A DNA stretch of 64,000 bases from positions 98,900 to 162,899 of the forward strand of contig NZ_JACJRJ010000007.1 in assembly GCF_014697195.1 (NCBI RefSeq), written 5' to 3'. Positions within the stretch are counted from its first letter, which is position 1. Each line of letters opens with the position of its first letter. Position numbers and translations under genes: made by a program. The notes below the pieces were generated by a model. The model ran no database searches. It saw only the letters and a program-made list of their open reading frames with translations, and was not told where the DNA came from. Origin of the DNA: Cylindrospermum sp. FACHB-282 (GTDB lineage: Bacteria > Cyanobacteriota > Cyanobacteriia > Cyanobacteriales > Nostocaceae). Shown here piece after piece: positions 49,254-58,869 of this stretch.

Positions 49254-49667
49254 CTACTGTAAAAATTCTAGTGTTCTCTGGTGATTATTAAAAATTTCCC
49301 GGTCTGACTCAATATTTTCTAACAGGATTGAGAAAACTGTTTTGTCATATTCACCTTCACAAAAAGTTTCTATATAAATCCTTTCCCCATCAAGAGTAAG
49401 ATATGCTTTCATAAACACAAACTCTGTATTCAAGTCATTTACATATTCCAGAACATCTACTCTCTGCATATTTGGCTGGCAATAAAAGTAAGTTCTGATT
49501 AATACTCCTCGGCCGATAACACTCTTAATACTTATATTCTGCTTCCTGGGGTGACGGCAGATAAGTACTTCGCCATCTTCTTCAACATGATATCCATTGA
49601 ATTCCATGTGATTCCGATATTTGGCTAAAGGATGAGCTACGGAATTGCTGATATTAATCTCTGTCAT
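49254..49667 (-). CDS. YbjN-like small protein
   Basis: 137 residues resembling the YbjN/secretion-chaperone-like fold by layout: NGYHVEEDGEVLICRH, then VLIRTYFYCQP, a helix VLEYVNDLNTEFVFMKAYLT, ERIYIETFCEGEYDKTVFSIL and a final helix. The alternation of strands and the NxxNxxxxFxxAYL-type element (NDLNTEFVFMKAYL) support this, but identification is from resemblance only. No membrane segment. It is transcribed in the same direction as the preceding uncharacterised gene. Confidence 0.55.
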   Translation of the reverse strand: MTEINISNSVAHPLAKYRNHMEFNGYHVEEDGEVLICRHPRKQNISIKSVIGRGVLIRTYFYCQPNMQRVDVLEYVNDLNTEFVFMKAYLTLDGERIYIETFCEGEYDKTVFSILLENIESDREIFNNHQRTLEFLQ

Positions 49668-49828
49668 GGGTTTACAGCCTCAGTTGATTTTAAAATACTA
49701 GGTTTAGATTTAGTATTCCCATCCCGCTAGCAACTTAATCAGAACTAACACCAAATTCAACATTTCTGGTGTGATTTTTGATCTTAGGGGTGTGGAAAAG
49801 TATATTTTTTATCCCTAAGACCCCATCA

Positions 49829-51559
49829 CTAATACTTCCGTTCTTTTGGCTCAAACATATTAATCACTACTGGACGATATTGAATGTCAATTCCTGCTGG
49901 TGAATAGTAAGCCATTGTGTGTTGAAGGAATTTGCTATCATCCCGCTGGGGATAGTCTTCACGAAAGTGTGCACCGCGACTTTCTTGGCGATTGATGGCA
50001 GATGCTAAAATTGTTTGTCCTACTACCATTAAACTCCGCAGTTCTAAGGCTTCCACGAGTTCTGTATTCCAGCAAGTACCTTTATCGTCTAAATAAATTT
50101 CTGGGTATTGCTGTTGTAATTCTTCAATTTTTTGCCAACCTTCACGCATTAATTGATCAGTGCGGAAAACACCACAGTATTCAGTCATGCTATCTTGGAA
50201 GGCTTGACGAACTTGGTTAATTCGGTATTTTCCAGGCTGTTCTAGCAAGGCTTGGATTTCTTGTTTGGCTTCTGTGATATAACGTTGCTCATCGATAGTC
50301 GGTAACTTGCGATTTTGCACGTATTTTGCGATCGCCGCCCCGGTTCGTCTGCCATAAACCACACATTCCAACAGCGAGTTACTACCGAGACGATTTGCAC
50401 CGTGGACGGAGACGCAAGAGGTTTCCCCAGCGGCAAAGAAGCCATCAACTAAGCCGTCGCCACTGCTGCGAACTTGCCCATCGGTGTTAACGGGGATACC
50501 GCCCATACAATAGTGATTTGTGGGGCGTACTGGCATGGGTTGGGTGACGGCGTCAACACCAACTAAGCGGTGTGCTTCTTCCCAGCAGAAGGGGACGCGA
50601 CTCATAATTTTTTCTTTGCCCAGATGGCGTAAATCCAGGTAGACAAAGGGCCCGCCTGAGCTACCATCGAGATTGATACCGCGACCGGCGCGAATTTCAT
50701 AAGCGATCGCACGGGAGGTAATATCACGAGGTGCCAATTCCATGCGACTAGGGGCATAATTCGCCATAAAGCGATCGCCTTCAGAATTAATTAAATACGC
50801 CCCTTCCCCGCGCACAGCCTCAGAAATCAGCACCCCCACCGGATACAAACCAGTGGGATGAAACTGCACAAATTCCATATCTTCTAGAGGCAAACCTGCG
50901 ATCGCAGTCATCGCCAAACCATCACCAGTAGAAGCATAATCATTAGAAGTATTGCTATAAACACGACCATAGCCACCAGTCGCAAACATCACCGCCTTAG
51001 CCCGCACCACCTCAACACACCCATCCAAAAGGTGGAACATCACCAAACCCTTAGCCTGACCTTCCTCCAAAATCAGGCGCATCACATACCACTCTTCATA
51101 AATTTGCACACCATATCGCCGCAAGTTGTTAACCAACTCGTGCAAAATCGCGTGACCAGTCTTATCAGCCGCATAGCAAGTGCGGTTATGGGTATGACCG
51201 CCAAAAGCCCGTTGGGCAATGCGTCCATCAGGTAAGCGCGAAAACAAAACCCCCATGTGTTCCAAATCAATCACCACATCAGGCGCTTCTTGGGTGAGAA
51301 TTGCCACCGCATCTTGATCTGCCAAATAATCAGACCCCTTGACAGTATCAAAAGCATGTGCTTCCCAACTATCTTCTGCATCCACATTTTTTAGCGAAGC
51401 TGCCATCCCACCTTGGGCAGCCACCGAGTGAGAACGAATAGGATGAGTTTTCGCCACCACAGCCACCTTTAAACTAGGGTCAGTACGGGCAATTTCCAAA
51501 GCCGCTCGACATCCCGCCAACCCACCGCCCACAATAATCACATCATGTTCCAACATCAT
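49829..51559 (-). CDS. sdhA: Succinate dehydrogenase/fumarate reductase flavoprotein subunit
   Basis: FAD-containing subunit oxidising succinate and feeding the plastoquinone pool. Motifs: the FAD site [19 protein letters not shown], the covalent-flavin region [47 protein letters not shown], the active Arg region [13 protein letters not shown] and [23 protein letters not shown] 51559 begins [12 protein letters not shown]; the open frame reaches one codon further to a TTG. Its 576 residues are normal. The iron-sulfur subunit gene is not nearby, as is usual in cyanobacteria. Confidence 0.94.
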   Translation of the reverse strand: MMLEHDVIIVGGGLAGCRAALEIARTDPSLKVAVVAKTHPIRSHSVAAQGGMAASLKNVDAEDSWEAHAFDTVKGSDYLADQDAVAILTQEAPDVVIDLEHMGVLFSRLPDGRIAQRAFGGHTHNRTCYAADKTGHAILHELVNNLRRYGVQIYEEWYVMRLILEEGQAKGLVMFHLLDGCVEVVRAKAVMFATGGYGRVYSNTSNDYASTGDGLAMTAIAGLPLEDMEFVQFHPTGLYPVGVLISEAVRGEGAYLINSEGDRFMANYAPSRMELAPRDITSRAIAYEIRAGRGINLDGSSGGPFVYLDLRHLGKEKIMSRVPFCWEEAHRLVGVDAVTQPMPVRPTNHYCMGGIPVNTDGQVRSSGDGLVDGFFAAGETSCVSVHGANRLGSNSLLECVVYGRRTGAAIAKYVQNRKLPTIDEQRYITEAKQEIQALLEQPGKYRINQVRQAFQDSMTEYCGVFRTDQLMREGWQKIEELQQQYPEIYLDDKGTCWNTELVEALELRSLMVVGQTILASAINRQESRGAHFREDYPQRDDSKFLQHTMAYYSPAGIDIQYRPVVINMFEPKERKY

Positions 51560-51718
51560 CAACCCCCGATAGCAAACAGCTGCTGTTCTATTGTAGAGAA
51601 GCCATAAATTACTTCAGGACAAAAAATCCCCGCCAATAGACAGGGATGGGATCTCAATGCAAAAATTTTTGATTATATTCCTCAAGCCAGATACCGCAGT
51701 CTGAAATCTCAAATCCCC

Positions 51719-52036
51719 TCAGCTAGTAGCTTGTACCGGTTGCTGCTGAGAAACATTACCGGGCATAGGTTCCATTTTAGTTCCTGGTTCAATAGCAGTT
51801 AATTCAATATGATTTAACAATGTAGTCACAAAGGCAAACAGCAAGAAAGGCAGCGTTAGAAAAACGACGAGTCCCACCGTGGCTAAAGCATACACCGGGC
51901 GTCTAGCACCCATCAACGCCAAAGCAGATGCCAAACTAATGGTAATCGTGATTAACCAAACAATTATTTGACCGTAGATATCCCCAAAGGTCAAAGTACA
52001 GACAACACGATAGTTTTGTATATTATTCTTGCTCAT
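51719..52036 (-). CDS. Small two-helix membrane protein
   Basis: 105 residues with two transmembrane helices at about 24-44 (IIVWLITITISLASALALM) and 49-73 (VYALATVGLVVFLTLPFLLFAFV), joined by a short loop GARRP. The C-terminal tail is Pro/Gln-rich (PMPGNVSQQQPVQATS). No named family recognised; the sequence has the look of a conserved cyanobacterial protein. It is on the same strand as sdhA, 159 bases upstream of it, so it could be co-transcribed, but a role in the dehydrogenase complex is unproven. Confidence 0.65.
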   Translation of the reverse strand: MSKNNIQNYRVVCTLTFGDIYGQIIVWLITITISLASALALMGARRPVYALATVGLVVFLTLPFLLFAFVTTLLNHIELTAIEPGTKMEPMPGNVSQQQPVQATS

Positions 52037-52291
52037 CTTATTTGCCTCTAATTTCTCCTATATGTTCTACGTTAAAGCCATGTCTGCCTAGTAGACAAGT
52101 TCTAAAATATTTTTGCAAAGATTGTAATATCACTTCACAATTAAGCCTTTTTGTTACCCGGCGTAACTCCTAAATTAAGTAGGGGCACAGCATTGCTGTA
52201 CCCCTAAGGAGTCTATTTCCCTGAAAATCGCTGTAATATTAAGTAAAGAAGTATAATTTTACTCTATTAAAAGTAAATTGCTAAGGCCAAA

Positions 52292-55200
52292 ATGAACGAA
52301 ACAGATAAAAAGCAAGTAGAGATTTTTTTGAATAAATGGCAAGATTCCAGCGGCAATGAAATCGCCAATAAAGACTCCTTTTGCTTAGATTTATGCCGTG
52401 CTTTAAATGTAGAATTGCCACCGCCCCAAGGTAGCATTCCTGGCGACCCTTATTGCCTCGAAAAGAATGTAAAAATGCCTCAGTCTACGGGGGATATAAA
52501 ACAAGGTCGAATTGATTTTTATAAAGAAAGACATTTTATTTTAGAAGCAAAGCAAGGTAGTACAAAATCTGGTAGTAGCACACCCAAACGGGGAACAACG
52601 GCATATAATAAATATATGCAAAAAGCTTTTATTCAAGCCACAGGTTATGCCCCACACCTACCAGTGAAATCTCCTTTTTTATTAACCTGTGATATTGGCT
52701 CACATTTTGAGTTGTGGATGGGATTTAGTGGAGATTATGGCGGTTATGGCGCTGGAAGAAAAATTAATCTTAAGGAATTATTAGAAGATAAAATTTTTGA
52801 TTTATTTGTTGATATATTTACTGACCCTCAAAAGCAAAATCCAGAGAAAATTAGAGCTAAGGTAACGCGAGAGGTTGCAAATGATTTAGCTAAATTAGCC
52901 TCTTGGTTAGAAAATCAAAAACATGACCCCCATCAGGTTGCCAACTTCTTGATGCGATGTATTTTCACAATGTTTGCTGAAGATGTGCAACTACTGAAAG
53001 GAGAAGTTTTTACTAAAGCTCTAAAAGAAAGATGGATCACAAACCCCAAACGTTTTAAAATAGAGATTAAAAATTTATGGCAAACAATGAATATAGGGGG
53101 AACTTTTGGGTTTGATGCTATCTTGAAATTTAATGGTAGTTTATTTGCTGATGCTGACGCATTTGACTTACCAAAACCACAGTTAGAGATATTATTGCAA
53201 GCAGCATCAAAAGATTGGAGTCAGGTAGAACCTGCCATTTTTGGAACTTTGTTAGAAAGGGCATTAGATACCAAAGAACGCAGTAAATTAGGCGCACATT
53301 ATACCCCTCGCTCTTATGTTGAAAGGTTGGTGCGTCCAGTAGTGTTAGAACCACTGCGTCAAGATTGGTTAGAAACAGAAATAATTGTAGACCAATTTTT
53401 AAAAGTTGAAGGTGATAAACTCGAACCCAGTCCAGCGAATAAAAAGAAAGCGGTAGATTTAATCACCGAATTTTTGCAAAAGTTGCGAGGAATTAAAATA
53501 CTTGATCCTGCTTGCGGTTCGGGAAACTTTTTATATGTAACTTTGGATTTAATTAAAAGTTTAGAATCTGAAGTTGTGCAGCGGATAGCTGATATTGCAG
53601 GACAAGTGCAACTGAATATTTTAGAACAGGTTAACCCCTCGCAGTTTTTAGGAATTGAAGTCAACCCAAGGGCGGCAAGTATTGCCGAATTAGTGATTTG
53701 GATTGGTTATCTTCAATGGTACTTTAAACGCTTTGGGAATACTTCACCACCAGACCCGATTTTACAAAAATTTAATAACATTGAATATCGAGATGCAGTG
53801 TTAGCTTGGGATAGCGAAAAGCCAGCAATAGACGCCACAACCAAGGAACCGCGCACTCGTTGGGGTGGACGCACCATAAAGCATCCCGTTACAGGGGAAG
53901 ATGTCCCAGATTCTAGCGACCAAATCACCATTTTTAGTTATATAAAACCCCGTCAGGCTGAATGGCCAGCAGCAGATTATATTGTTTCAAATCCGCCATT
54001 TATTGGTAATGCTCGAATGCGGGAATTATTGGGAGATGGTTATACAGAAACGTTGCGACAAGTTTATCAAGATGTGCCGGATACTGTTGATTATGTGATG
54101 TATTGGTGGCATAAAGCAGCGGATTTAGTCAGGAAGGGAAAAGTTCAGAGATTTGGGTTAATTACAACTAATAGTATTAGTCAAGTCAGACAAAGACCCG
54201 TTATTGATTTTCATCAAAGTCAAAAGAATCCCATTAAGTTATTTTTTGCAATTCCTGATCATCCTTGGACTAATAATACAGATGACGGTGCAGCAGTTAG
54301 AATTGCCATGACTGCGGTTGAATTAGATAATTCACAAATCCCAAATATTGCTGAATTGGGAACTGTAATTTTTGAATCTGAAGGAGAAACGCCAGAAGAT
54401 TCAGCAGAAAAAGTCGAATTAGAATATCAAAACACATATAAAGTATTTAGTAATCTTCAGATTGGTGCAGATGTTGGAAAATGTGACAAACTAACAGCAA
54501 ATTTACAACTATCTTGTCCTGGAATGAAAATGACTGGGTCTGGATTTTTACTCACTAAAGAACAAGCATTATATTTAGGTTATGACGAAAAGCTTCATAC
54601 CAATAAAGTAATTAAAAAATATTTACATGGCAGAGATATTACTGACCAATCTAGAGGCTTGTACACAATAGATTTATTTAGTTTAAAAATCAAAGAGGTA
54701 GAAAAATTCTACCCCAAAATATATCAATGGATATATGAAAGAGTTAAACCAGAACGTGATATGAATAACCGTAAAGCTTTACGCGAAAATTGGTGGATAT
54801 ATGGTGAGGCTAGGGCTACTCTTAGACCAGCATTAAAAGATTTACAGCGATATATTGTTACAGTAGAAACTGCAAAGCATCGCGTCTTTATATTTTTAAA
54901 TTACGATGTTATACCTGATAATAAATTAATTGTAATAGCTTTTGATGATGCTTATTATTTAGGTATTGTTTCCAGCAAGATTCATGTTATATGGGCATTA
55001 GCCGCAGGTGGTAGATTAGGCGTTGGTAATGACCCTGTTTATGTAAAAACAAAATGCTTTGACCCCTTCCCCTTCCCTGACGCAACACTAGAACAAAAAC
55101 AAAAGATTCGTGAATTAGGCGAAAAACTAGACGCACATCGTAAACAAGTACAAGCGCAAAATCCCGAAATCACAATTACCGGGATGTATAACCTTTTAGA

Positions 55201-55762
55201 AAAATTACGCGCTGGACAACCTTTCACCGATGCTGATAGAATATATAATGATAAAGCTTTAGTTTCCATCCTCAAACAAATTCATGACGAACTAGACGCC
55301 GCAGTTTTCGACGCTTACGGCTGGAAAACAAGCCTCAGCGACGATGAAATTTTAGAAAAATTAGTCGTCCTCAATACTGAACGCGCAGCAGAAGAACGTA
55401 ACGGGTTAATTCGTTGGTTGCGTCCTGAATATCAAGCACCAAATGAAGTCAAAACCCAACTGAGAATTACAGGTTTAGAAGATAGTCAAGAAACTGTAAT
55501 TACCCCCGCAGAACAAAAAGTATTTCCCAAAAAACCAAAAGAACAACTCGCCGCAATTCGCGACTTATTACGCACCAGTGGCGGCGAATGGACTTTAGAA
55601 CAGGTAATTGCACAATTTAAAGTTACCCAAAAGCAAAAAAAGGAAATTCCCGAACATCTGGAAAGTTTAGAATGGTTCAATATTCTAGTTAAATCTGATA
55701 AAAATGGCATCACTCGCTGGCAATATAATGAAACTAGAATTACAGAAAATGCAAATAGCTAA
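52292..55762 (+). CDS. Single-chain restriction-modification enzyme (Type IIG/IIL, MmeI-like)
   Basis: Bifunctional nuclease-adenine methyltransferase. The N-terminal PD-(D/E)xK site is Asp75 with Glu85-x-Lys87 (IDFYKERHFILEAKQG). A helical connector (about 180-310) precedes the methyltransferase: AHYTPRSYVERLV, motif I DPACGSGNF (Asp405-Gly411) and motif IV NPPF (567-570). A target-recognition region follows (about 700-930). The C-terminal 220 residues are helical. At 1156 residues it is longer than MmeI (about 900). It stands alone: no helicase, BREX or DISARM partner. In this enzyme class one chain modifies one strand and cuts at a distance. The nuclease assignment is from motif spacing. 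Confidence 0.85.
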   Translation: MNETDKKQVEIFLNKWQDSSGNEIANKDSFCLDLCRALNVELPPPQGSIPGDPYCLEKNVKMPQSTGDIKQGRIDFYKERHFILEAKQGSTKSGSSTPKRGTTAYNKYMQKAFIQATGYAPHLPVKSPFLLTCDIGSHFELWMGFSGDYGGYGAGRKINLKELLEDKIFDLFVDIFTDPQKQNPEKIRAKVTREVANDLAKLASWLENQKHDPHQVANFLMRCIFTMFAEDVQLLKGEVFTKALKERWITNPKRFKIEIKNLWQTMNIGGTFGFDAILKFNGSLFADADAFDLPKPQLEILLQAASKDWSQVEPAIFGTLLERALDTKERSKLGAHYTPRSYVERLVRPVVLEPLRQDWLETEIIVDQFLKVEGDKLEPSPANKKKAVDLITEFLQKLRGIKILDPACGSGNFLYVTLDLIKSLESEVVQRIADIAGQVQLNILEQVNPSQFLGIEVNPRAASIAELVIWIGYLQWYFKRFGNTSPPDPILQKFNNIEYRDAVLAWDSEKPAIDATTKEPRTRWGGRTIKHPVTGEDVPDSSDQITIFSYIKPRQAEWPAADYIVSNPPFIGNARMRELLGDGYTETLRQVYQDVPDTVDYVMYWWHKAADLVRKGKVQRFGLITTNSISQVRQRPVIDFHQSQKNPIKLFFAIPDHPWTNNTDDGAAVRIAMTAVELDNSQIPNIAELGTVIFESEGETPEDSAEKVELEYQNTYKVFSNLQIGADVGKCDKLTANLQLSCPGMKMTGSGFLLTKEQALYLGYDEKLHTNKVIKKYLHGRDITDQSRGLYTIDLFSLKIKEVEKFYPKIYQWIYERVKPERDMNNRKALRENWWIYGEARATLRPALKDLQRYIVTVETAKHRVFIFLNYDVIPDNKLIVIAFDDAYYLGIVSSKIHVIWALAAGGRLGVGNDPVYVKTKCFDPFPFPDATLEQKQKIRELGEKLDAHRKQVQAQNPEITITGMYNLLEKLRAGQPFTDADRIYNDKALVSILKQIHDELDAAVFDAYGWKTSLSDDEILEKLVVLNTERAAEERNGLIRWLRPEYQAPNEVKTQLRITGLEDSQETVITPAEQKVFPKKPKEQLAAIRDLLRTSGGEWTLEQVIAQFKVTQKQKKEIPEHLESLEWFNILVKSDKNGITRWQYNETRITENANS

Positions 55763-55876
55763 ATTTATTTAGTCCGCTTAGGCGGACTAAGTTTGTGTAG
55801 CCGCGATTTCTAATCGCTTTATCAATGCTTTTAATATTGAAGAAAGAAACAAACAAAGAAAGCACTCAAGTGCTTA

Positions 55877-57613
55877 CTACGAACTTTTTAACTTAAATTC
55901 GTCAAATTTTAAAACTTCTGAATCTGGTTTGCGGGTGTCAAAGAGATAGCTGCTAATAGTGCCGCTGCCGGTGTCGAAAATGCTGAAAACTGTAATGTCA
56001 TTACTGGCAATATAAGGCAGGGGGTGACCATCTTCTCCTAATAAAGGAGCAATTGTCGGTAACACGGGTTCTAATCCATTAGGATCGCCAATTTCAATAT
56101 AATCTTTTTCATACCCCTTTGGCACTTCTCGCTTTCTTTCGCCCCAAGCAGCACCATAGGAATTACCAACATTAGATGTTTCGAGAAAGTGCATTCCACT
56201 AGAACTCACAAAGCGGTTCCATAAATGGGAATGTCCATACAATACGAATTGCACATCAGCCGCTTCTAATAATGGAATAACATCGCGAATGATATAATCT
56301 GCGTTTTTGGGATATTCGTAACTTAATGTTTTGAGATTGCCATCATTATCTTGTTCCATGATGGGAACTGGATTAGTATAGGGGGGAACGATGTTATCAC
56401 CTAGAGTATGGGGCGGATGGTGGAACATCACAACTTTGTATTTTGCTTGTTTAAACTCTGGGCTGTTGAGTTCTGTTTTTAGCCAATTATATTGTTTACT
56501 ACCTTCAGTAATTGGCTCAAAAATAAACTGTCCATAACCCCAGGTTTTAGGATATTTCAAGTCTGCTTTTTTTTCCTGATATCTACCCGTAACTTCTGGA
56601 TCTAAGCGGGGAGTCCGCCACATATTTGTAATATACAGTACCACCAACCGCACATCACCAAAGCTAACTGCATAATAGGTTTTGCCGCCAGTTTTACTTT
56701 CGGGTAGGGTAAAAATCTCTTCGTAGGTAACAGTATTAAATGAATTATCTTTTAGAGATTTTTCGCCATACAATTTTAGGGCAACTTCACGAGGAATCCC
56801 ATCATTAAATTCATTGTCTAAATTCCCTGTTTTTTGAAATCTTCCCATCACTTCATGATTACCAATGGAAGTAAACATGGGTGCGTGTTGAATTATTTGC
56901 CCACCTGTATAGGTTGTCTTAACTTGTTGGTGTTCCATTTCATAGTTAGCACGACCTTGCAAACCAGGAAATAACGCACCACCTCGATTATCATCAAACC
57001 ATTCTGAGGCTCTGTCAGGGACGTTGACTAAATCACCGGCAAACCAAACCCCATCCACTTGTCCTACTGTCTCTACTACTTTTTGCAAATTCGCCGCTGT
57101 CATCGGTTTTAGCTGATGATCTGAGGTGAGGAGAATTTTTAGCGGTGTACCTGGTTTTGGGGTAGGTGCAAGGGTAAAAATATCGCTGCTAACTCTTTCA
57201 CCATCTTCTCTCACACTAGTGACGCGATAGGGAACCCGCACACCAGGAGTTAACTCAGTCACTTCAGCTTCATGTCGCCAAATCAGACGCCGAATAGGTT
57301 CTTTAAAAATTTCACTGTCTTGGGTTTGGTTTGCTACCCGTGATTTTTGGTCTTCTCTGGTGCGACTAAGTTTAGTAGTGTTTGCTTCAGCAGCTTTTAT
57401 GAGATTTTCCCCATAGGTGACTGTGTGTTGACTACCTGCAAAATCAGTAAACCAAACTACCCGCACTGTAGTATTAGTTGGCAGTTGCAAAAATGGGTCG
57501 GTCAGCAGTTGGGGTGCTGGTGTCATAATTGTTTGCCCGAAGGAACGCACACTTACTAGGGTAAGGCAGATAGCAAACAGAAGTACAGCCGCTGGTAGTT
57601 GTGGGATTCTCAT
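55877..57613 (-). CDS. Exported purple-acid-phosphatase-like metallophosphoesterase
   Basis: Calcineurin-like phosphoesterase with a signal peptide (LPAAVLLFAICLTLVSVRSF, about 6-25) and an N-terminal fibronectin-III-like domain (TNTTVRVVWFTDF, about 46-150), as in purple acid phosphatases. Metal ligands: Asp-His in LLTSDHQL, GVWFAGDLVNVPD, SIGNHEVMG, VMFHHPPH and YGHSHLWN. The first motif has SDHQ where GDxH is usual. 578 residues. Probably periplasmic or extracellular, perhaps for phosphate scavenging; no Pho box was identified. The start codon lies 4 bases from an ATG of the divergent pilin-like gene. Confidence 0.88.
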   Translation of the reverse strand: MRIPQLPAAVLLFAICLTLVSVRSFGQTIMTPAPQLLTDPFLQLPTNTTVRVVWFTDFAGSQHTVTYGENLIKAAEANTTKLSRTREDQKSRVANQTQDSEIFKEPIRRLIWRHEAEVTELTPGVRVPYRVTSVREDGERVSSDIFTLAPTPKPGTPLKILLTSDHQLKPMTAANLQKVVETVGQVDGVWFAGDLVNVPDRASEWFDDNRGGALFPGLQGRANYEMEHQQVKTTYTGGQIIQHAPMFTSIGNHEVMGRFQKTGNLDNEFNDGIPREVALKLYGEKSLKDNSFNTVTYEEIFTLPESKTGGKTYYAVSFGDVRLVVLYITNMWRTPRLDPEVTGRYQEKKADLKYPKTWGYGQFIFEPITEGSKQYNWLKTELNSPEFKQAKYKVVMFHHPPHTLGDNIVPPYTNPVPIMEQDNDGNLKTLSYEYPKNADYIIRDVIPLLEAADVQFVLYGHSHLWNRFVSSSGMHFLETSNVGNSYGAAWGERKREVPKGYEKDYIEIGDPNGLEPVLPTIAPLLGEDGHPLPYIASNDITVFSIFDTGSGTISSYLFDTRKPDSEVLKFDEFKLKSS

Positions 57614-57656
57614 TTTTATGGGCTTGAGTATTACAAGACGACAAAAAACACTCTTT

Positions 57657-58211
57657 ATGACTAATAGATTTTTATCACATTTGCTCCAGAAGAATGCCCA
57701 TCAAGGCTTTACCGCTTGGGATTTTCTGCTTCTCATCTTTATGGTTGGGATTTTAGGCGCGATTGCATTTCCTAGTTTGATCAGCAGCAAAACTACACTT
57801 GTATCAGCGGAAGGAAAACAGTATATTGGCGCTATGAACCGTTCCCAACAGGCAAATTTTTTGGAATACAGGAATTTTGCTAGTTCGATCAAAGATTTAC
57901 GACTTGGCATCAAAACGCAAACACCCAACTACAACTACTCTACTCGTGTGACTGATAAAGCTGCGTATAATTACGCAATTGCCCGGCGAAAGTATGTTTC
58001 TGGGGAATTGTTTGAAAGAAGGACGGTTAAAACCTATGTTGGGGCTGTCTTTGTTGTACCTACTCCCAAAAATTCTCAAAATTCTCAGGATGAACCGTCT
58101 ACAATTGCCATCATCTGTCAAGCAAATTCTCTTACCACCAGCCGCCCTGCTGACCCAATCTATCAAAATGGTGTTATGTCCTGCGGTGATGGTACTAGCA
58201 GCCTTCCCTGA
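57657..58211 (+). CDS. Type IV pilin-like protein (G/H family)
   Basis: Prepilin-like protein processed by PilD. The type III signal is QGFTAWDFLLLIFMVGILGA: a polar leader, Gly before the cleavage site, Phe +1, then a hydrophobic helix (about 18-40 of the precursor). The usual Glu at +5 is Asp. The remainder fits cyanobacterial 'type IV pilin-like G and H' proteins: SAEGKQYIGAMNRSQQANFLE, then AYNYAIARR and a C-terminal pair of cysteines (IICQAN, MSCGDG). ATG 57657 gives 184 residues; an in-frame ATG at 57618 overlaps the divergent gene's leader. Likely a minor pilin. Confidence 0.85.
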   Translation: MTNRFLSHLLQKNAHQGFTAWDFLLLIFMVGILGAIAFPSLISSKTTLVSAEGKQYIGAMNRSQQANFLEYRNFASSIKDLRLGIKTQTPNYNYSTRVTDKAAYNYAIARRKYVSGELFERRTVKTYVGAVFVVPTPKNSQNSQDEPSTIAIICQANSLTTSRPADPIYQNGVMSCGDGTSSLP

Positions 58212-58221
58212 TCAACCCTCA

Positions 58222-58260
58222 TTAAAAAACCTGCCAATCTTTGAGCAAGATTAGCAGGTT
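58222..58260 (-). terminator. Rho-independent terminator of tRNA-Pro
   Basis: On the minus strand AACCTGCTAATCTT and AAGATTGGCAGGTT (plus arms 58247-58260 and 58228-58241; one mismatch) enclose a 5-base loop and are followed by TTTTTTAAT-type bases. It starts 13 bases after the tRNA end. The stem may also stop plus-strand transcripts from the pilin gene. Confidence 0.8.
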
Positions 58261-58273
58261 AATTCTTTATCAA

Positions 58274-58347
58274 TCGGAGCGGCGGGATTCGAACCCACGA
58301 CCTCCACTACCCCAAAGTGGCGCGCTACCAAGCTGCGCTACGCCCCG
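58274..58347 (-). tRNA. tRNA-Pro (GGG)
   Basis: The minus strand folds as a complete cloverleaf of 74 bases. The acceptor stem is CGGGGCG/CGCTCCG with one G-U pair and discriminator A. The D-arm is GCGCAGCTTGGTAGCGC. The anticodon arm is CCACT TTGGGGT AGTGG with anticodon GGG. The T-arm is GTGGG TTCGAAT CCCGC, with one G-to-C pairing change. No CCA is encoded. GGG reads CCC and CCU proline codons. Confidence 0.95.
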
Positions 58348-58459
58348 TTTACTTAATCTGAGGTTTTAGATTTTGGATTTTTCCAAATTCTTGAATCTAA
58401 TGTTGATTAAGTCACTTTCCCAAGAATAGCACAAGGTTAAGCATAATAGCAACTCTTTT

Positions 58460-58825
58460 TTAAAAAACTTTGAGCATTCCCGTGGCTTGTAGCAAACCCC
58501 CAACTGCTGAGGATTGCCATTCACCTTCTGCACCCCGTCCTGTATTCAGGATTAAGCGTAAATTGTAGGCGTGGGGATAGCCTTCTACCTCCATCCATAA
58601 TAAGTCGCTTTCAGCTTCGCAGGCAATTTTCTCTTCATCCATTAGTTCTGCTGCCATTTGCTTCATGGTGTCTGCTAACTGTGCCAATAGTCGGCAAAAG
58701 TCGTTTAACTCGGCTTCGGTTAACTCTATTGCCCAGTCATCTGTACCCAGTAAGCCTTTAAATTCTGGTGCGTTGGGGTTCCAGCCAATACGCCAACCAG
58801 TCCCGCTTTTAATTAAACGTTCCAT
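58460..58825 (-). CDS. DUF1818 protein
   Basis: Member of DUF1818, found in cyanobacteria and plastids; function unknown. The family pattern is well kept: SGTGWRIGWNPNAPEFKGLL, GTDDWAIELTEAELNDFCRL, LLWMEVEGYPHAYNLRLIL and GRGAEGEWQSSAV. 121 residues, a single soluble domain. AATTCAAA heptamers lie directly upstream of the ATG and may occupy its leader. Monocistronic. Confidence 0.9.
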   Translation of the reverse strand: MERLIKSGTGWRIGWNPNAPEFKGLLGTDDWAIELTEAELNDFCRLLAQLADTMKQMAAELMDEEKIACEAESDLLWMEVEGYPHAYNLRLILNTGRGAEGEWQSSAVGGLLQATGMLKVF

Positions 58826-58831
58826 CTCAGC

Positions 58832-58860
58832 AATTCAAAATTCAAAATTCAAAATTAATT
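58832..58860. repeat. TTCAAAA heptamer tandem repeat
   Basis: AATTCAA followed by AATTCAA and AATTCAA units (period 7) in the leader of the DUF1818 gene. Same family as the ATTTTGA repeat near 921-947 read on the other strand. Confidence 0.6.
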
Positions 58861-58869
58861 AACTACAAA

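Noticed and set aside
52292..55762. BREX PglX or DISARM methyltransferase
   Set aside because: No pglZ, brxC, drmA, drmB or helicase gene is adjacent, and the N-terminus has a nuclease-type D...ExK motif that fits Type IIG/IIL enzymes better.
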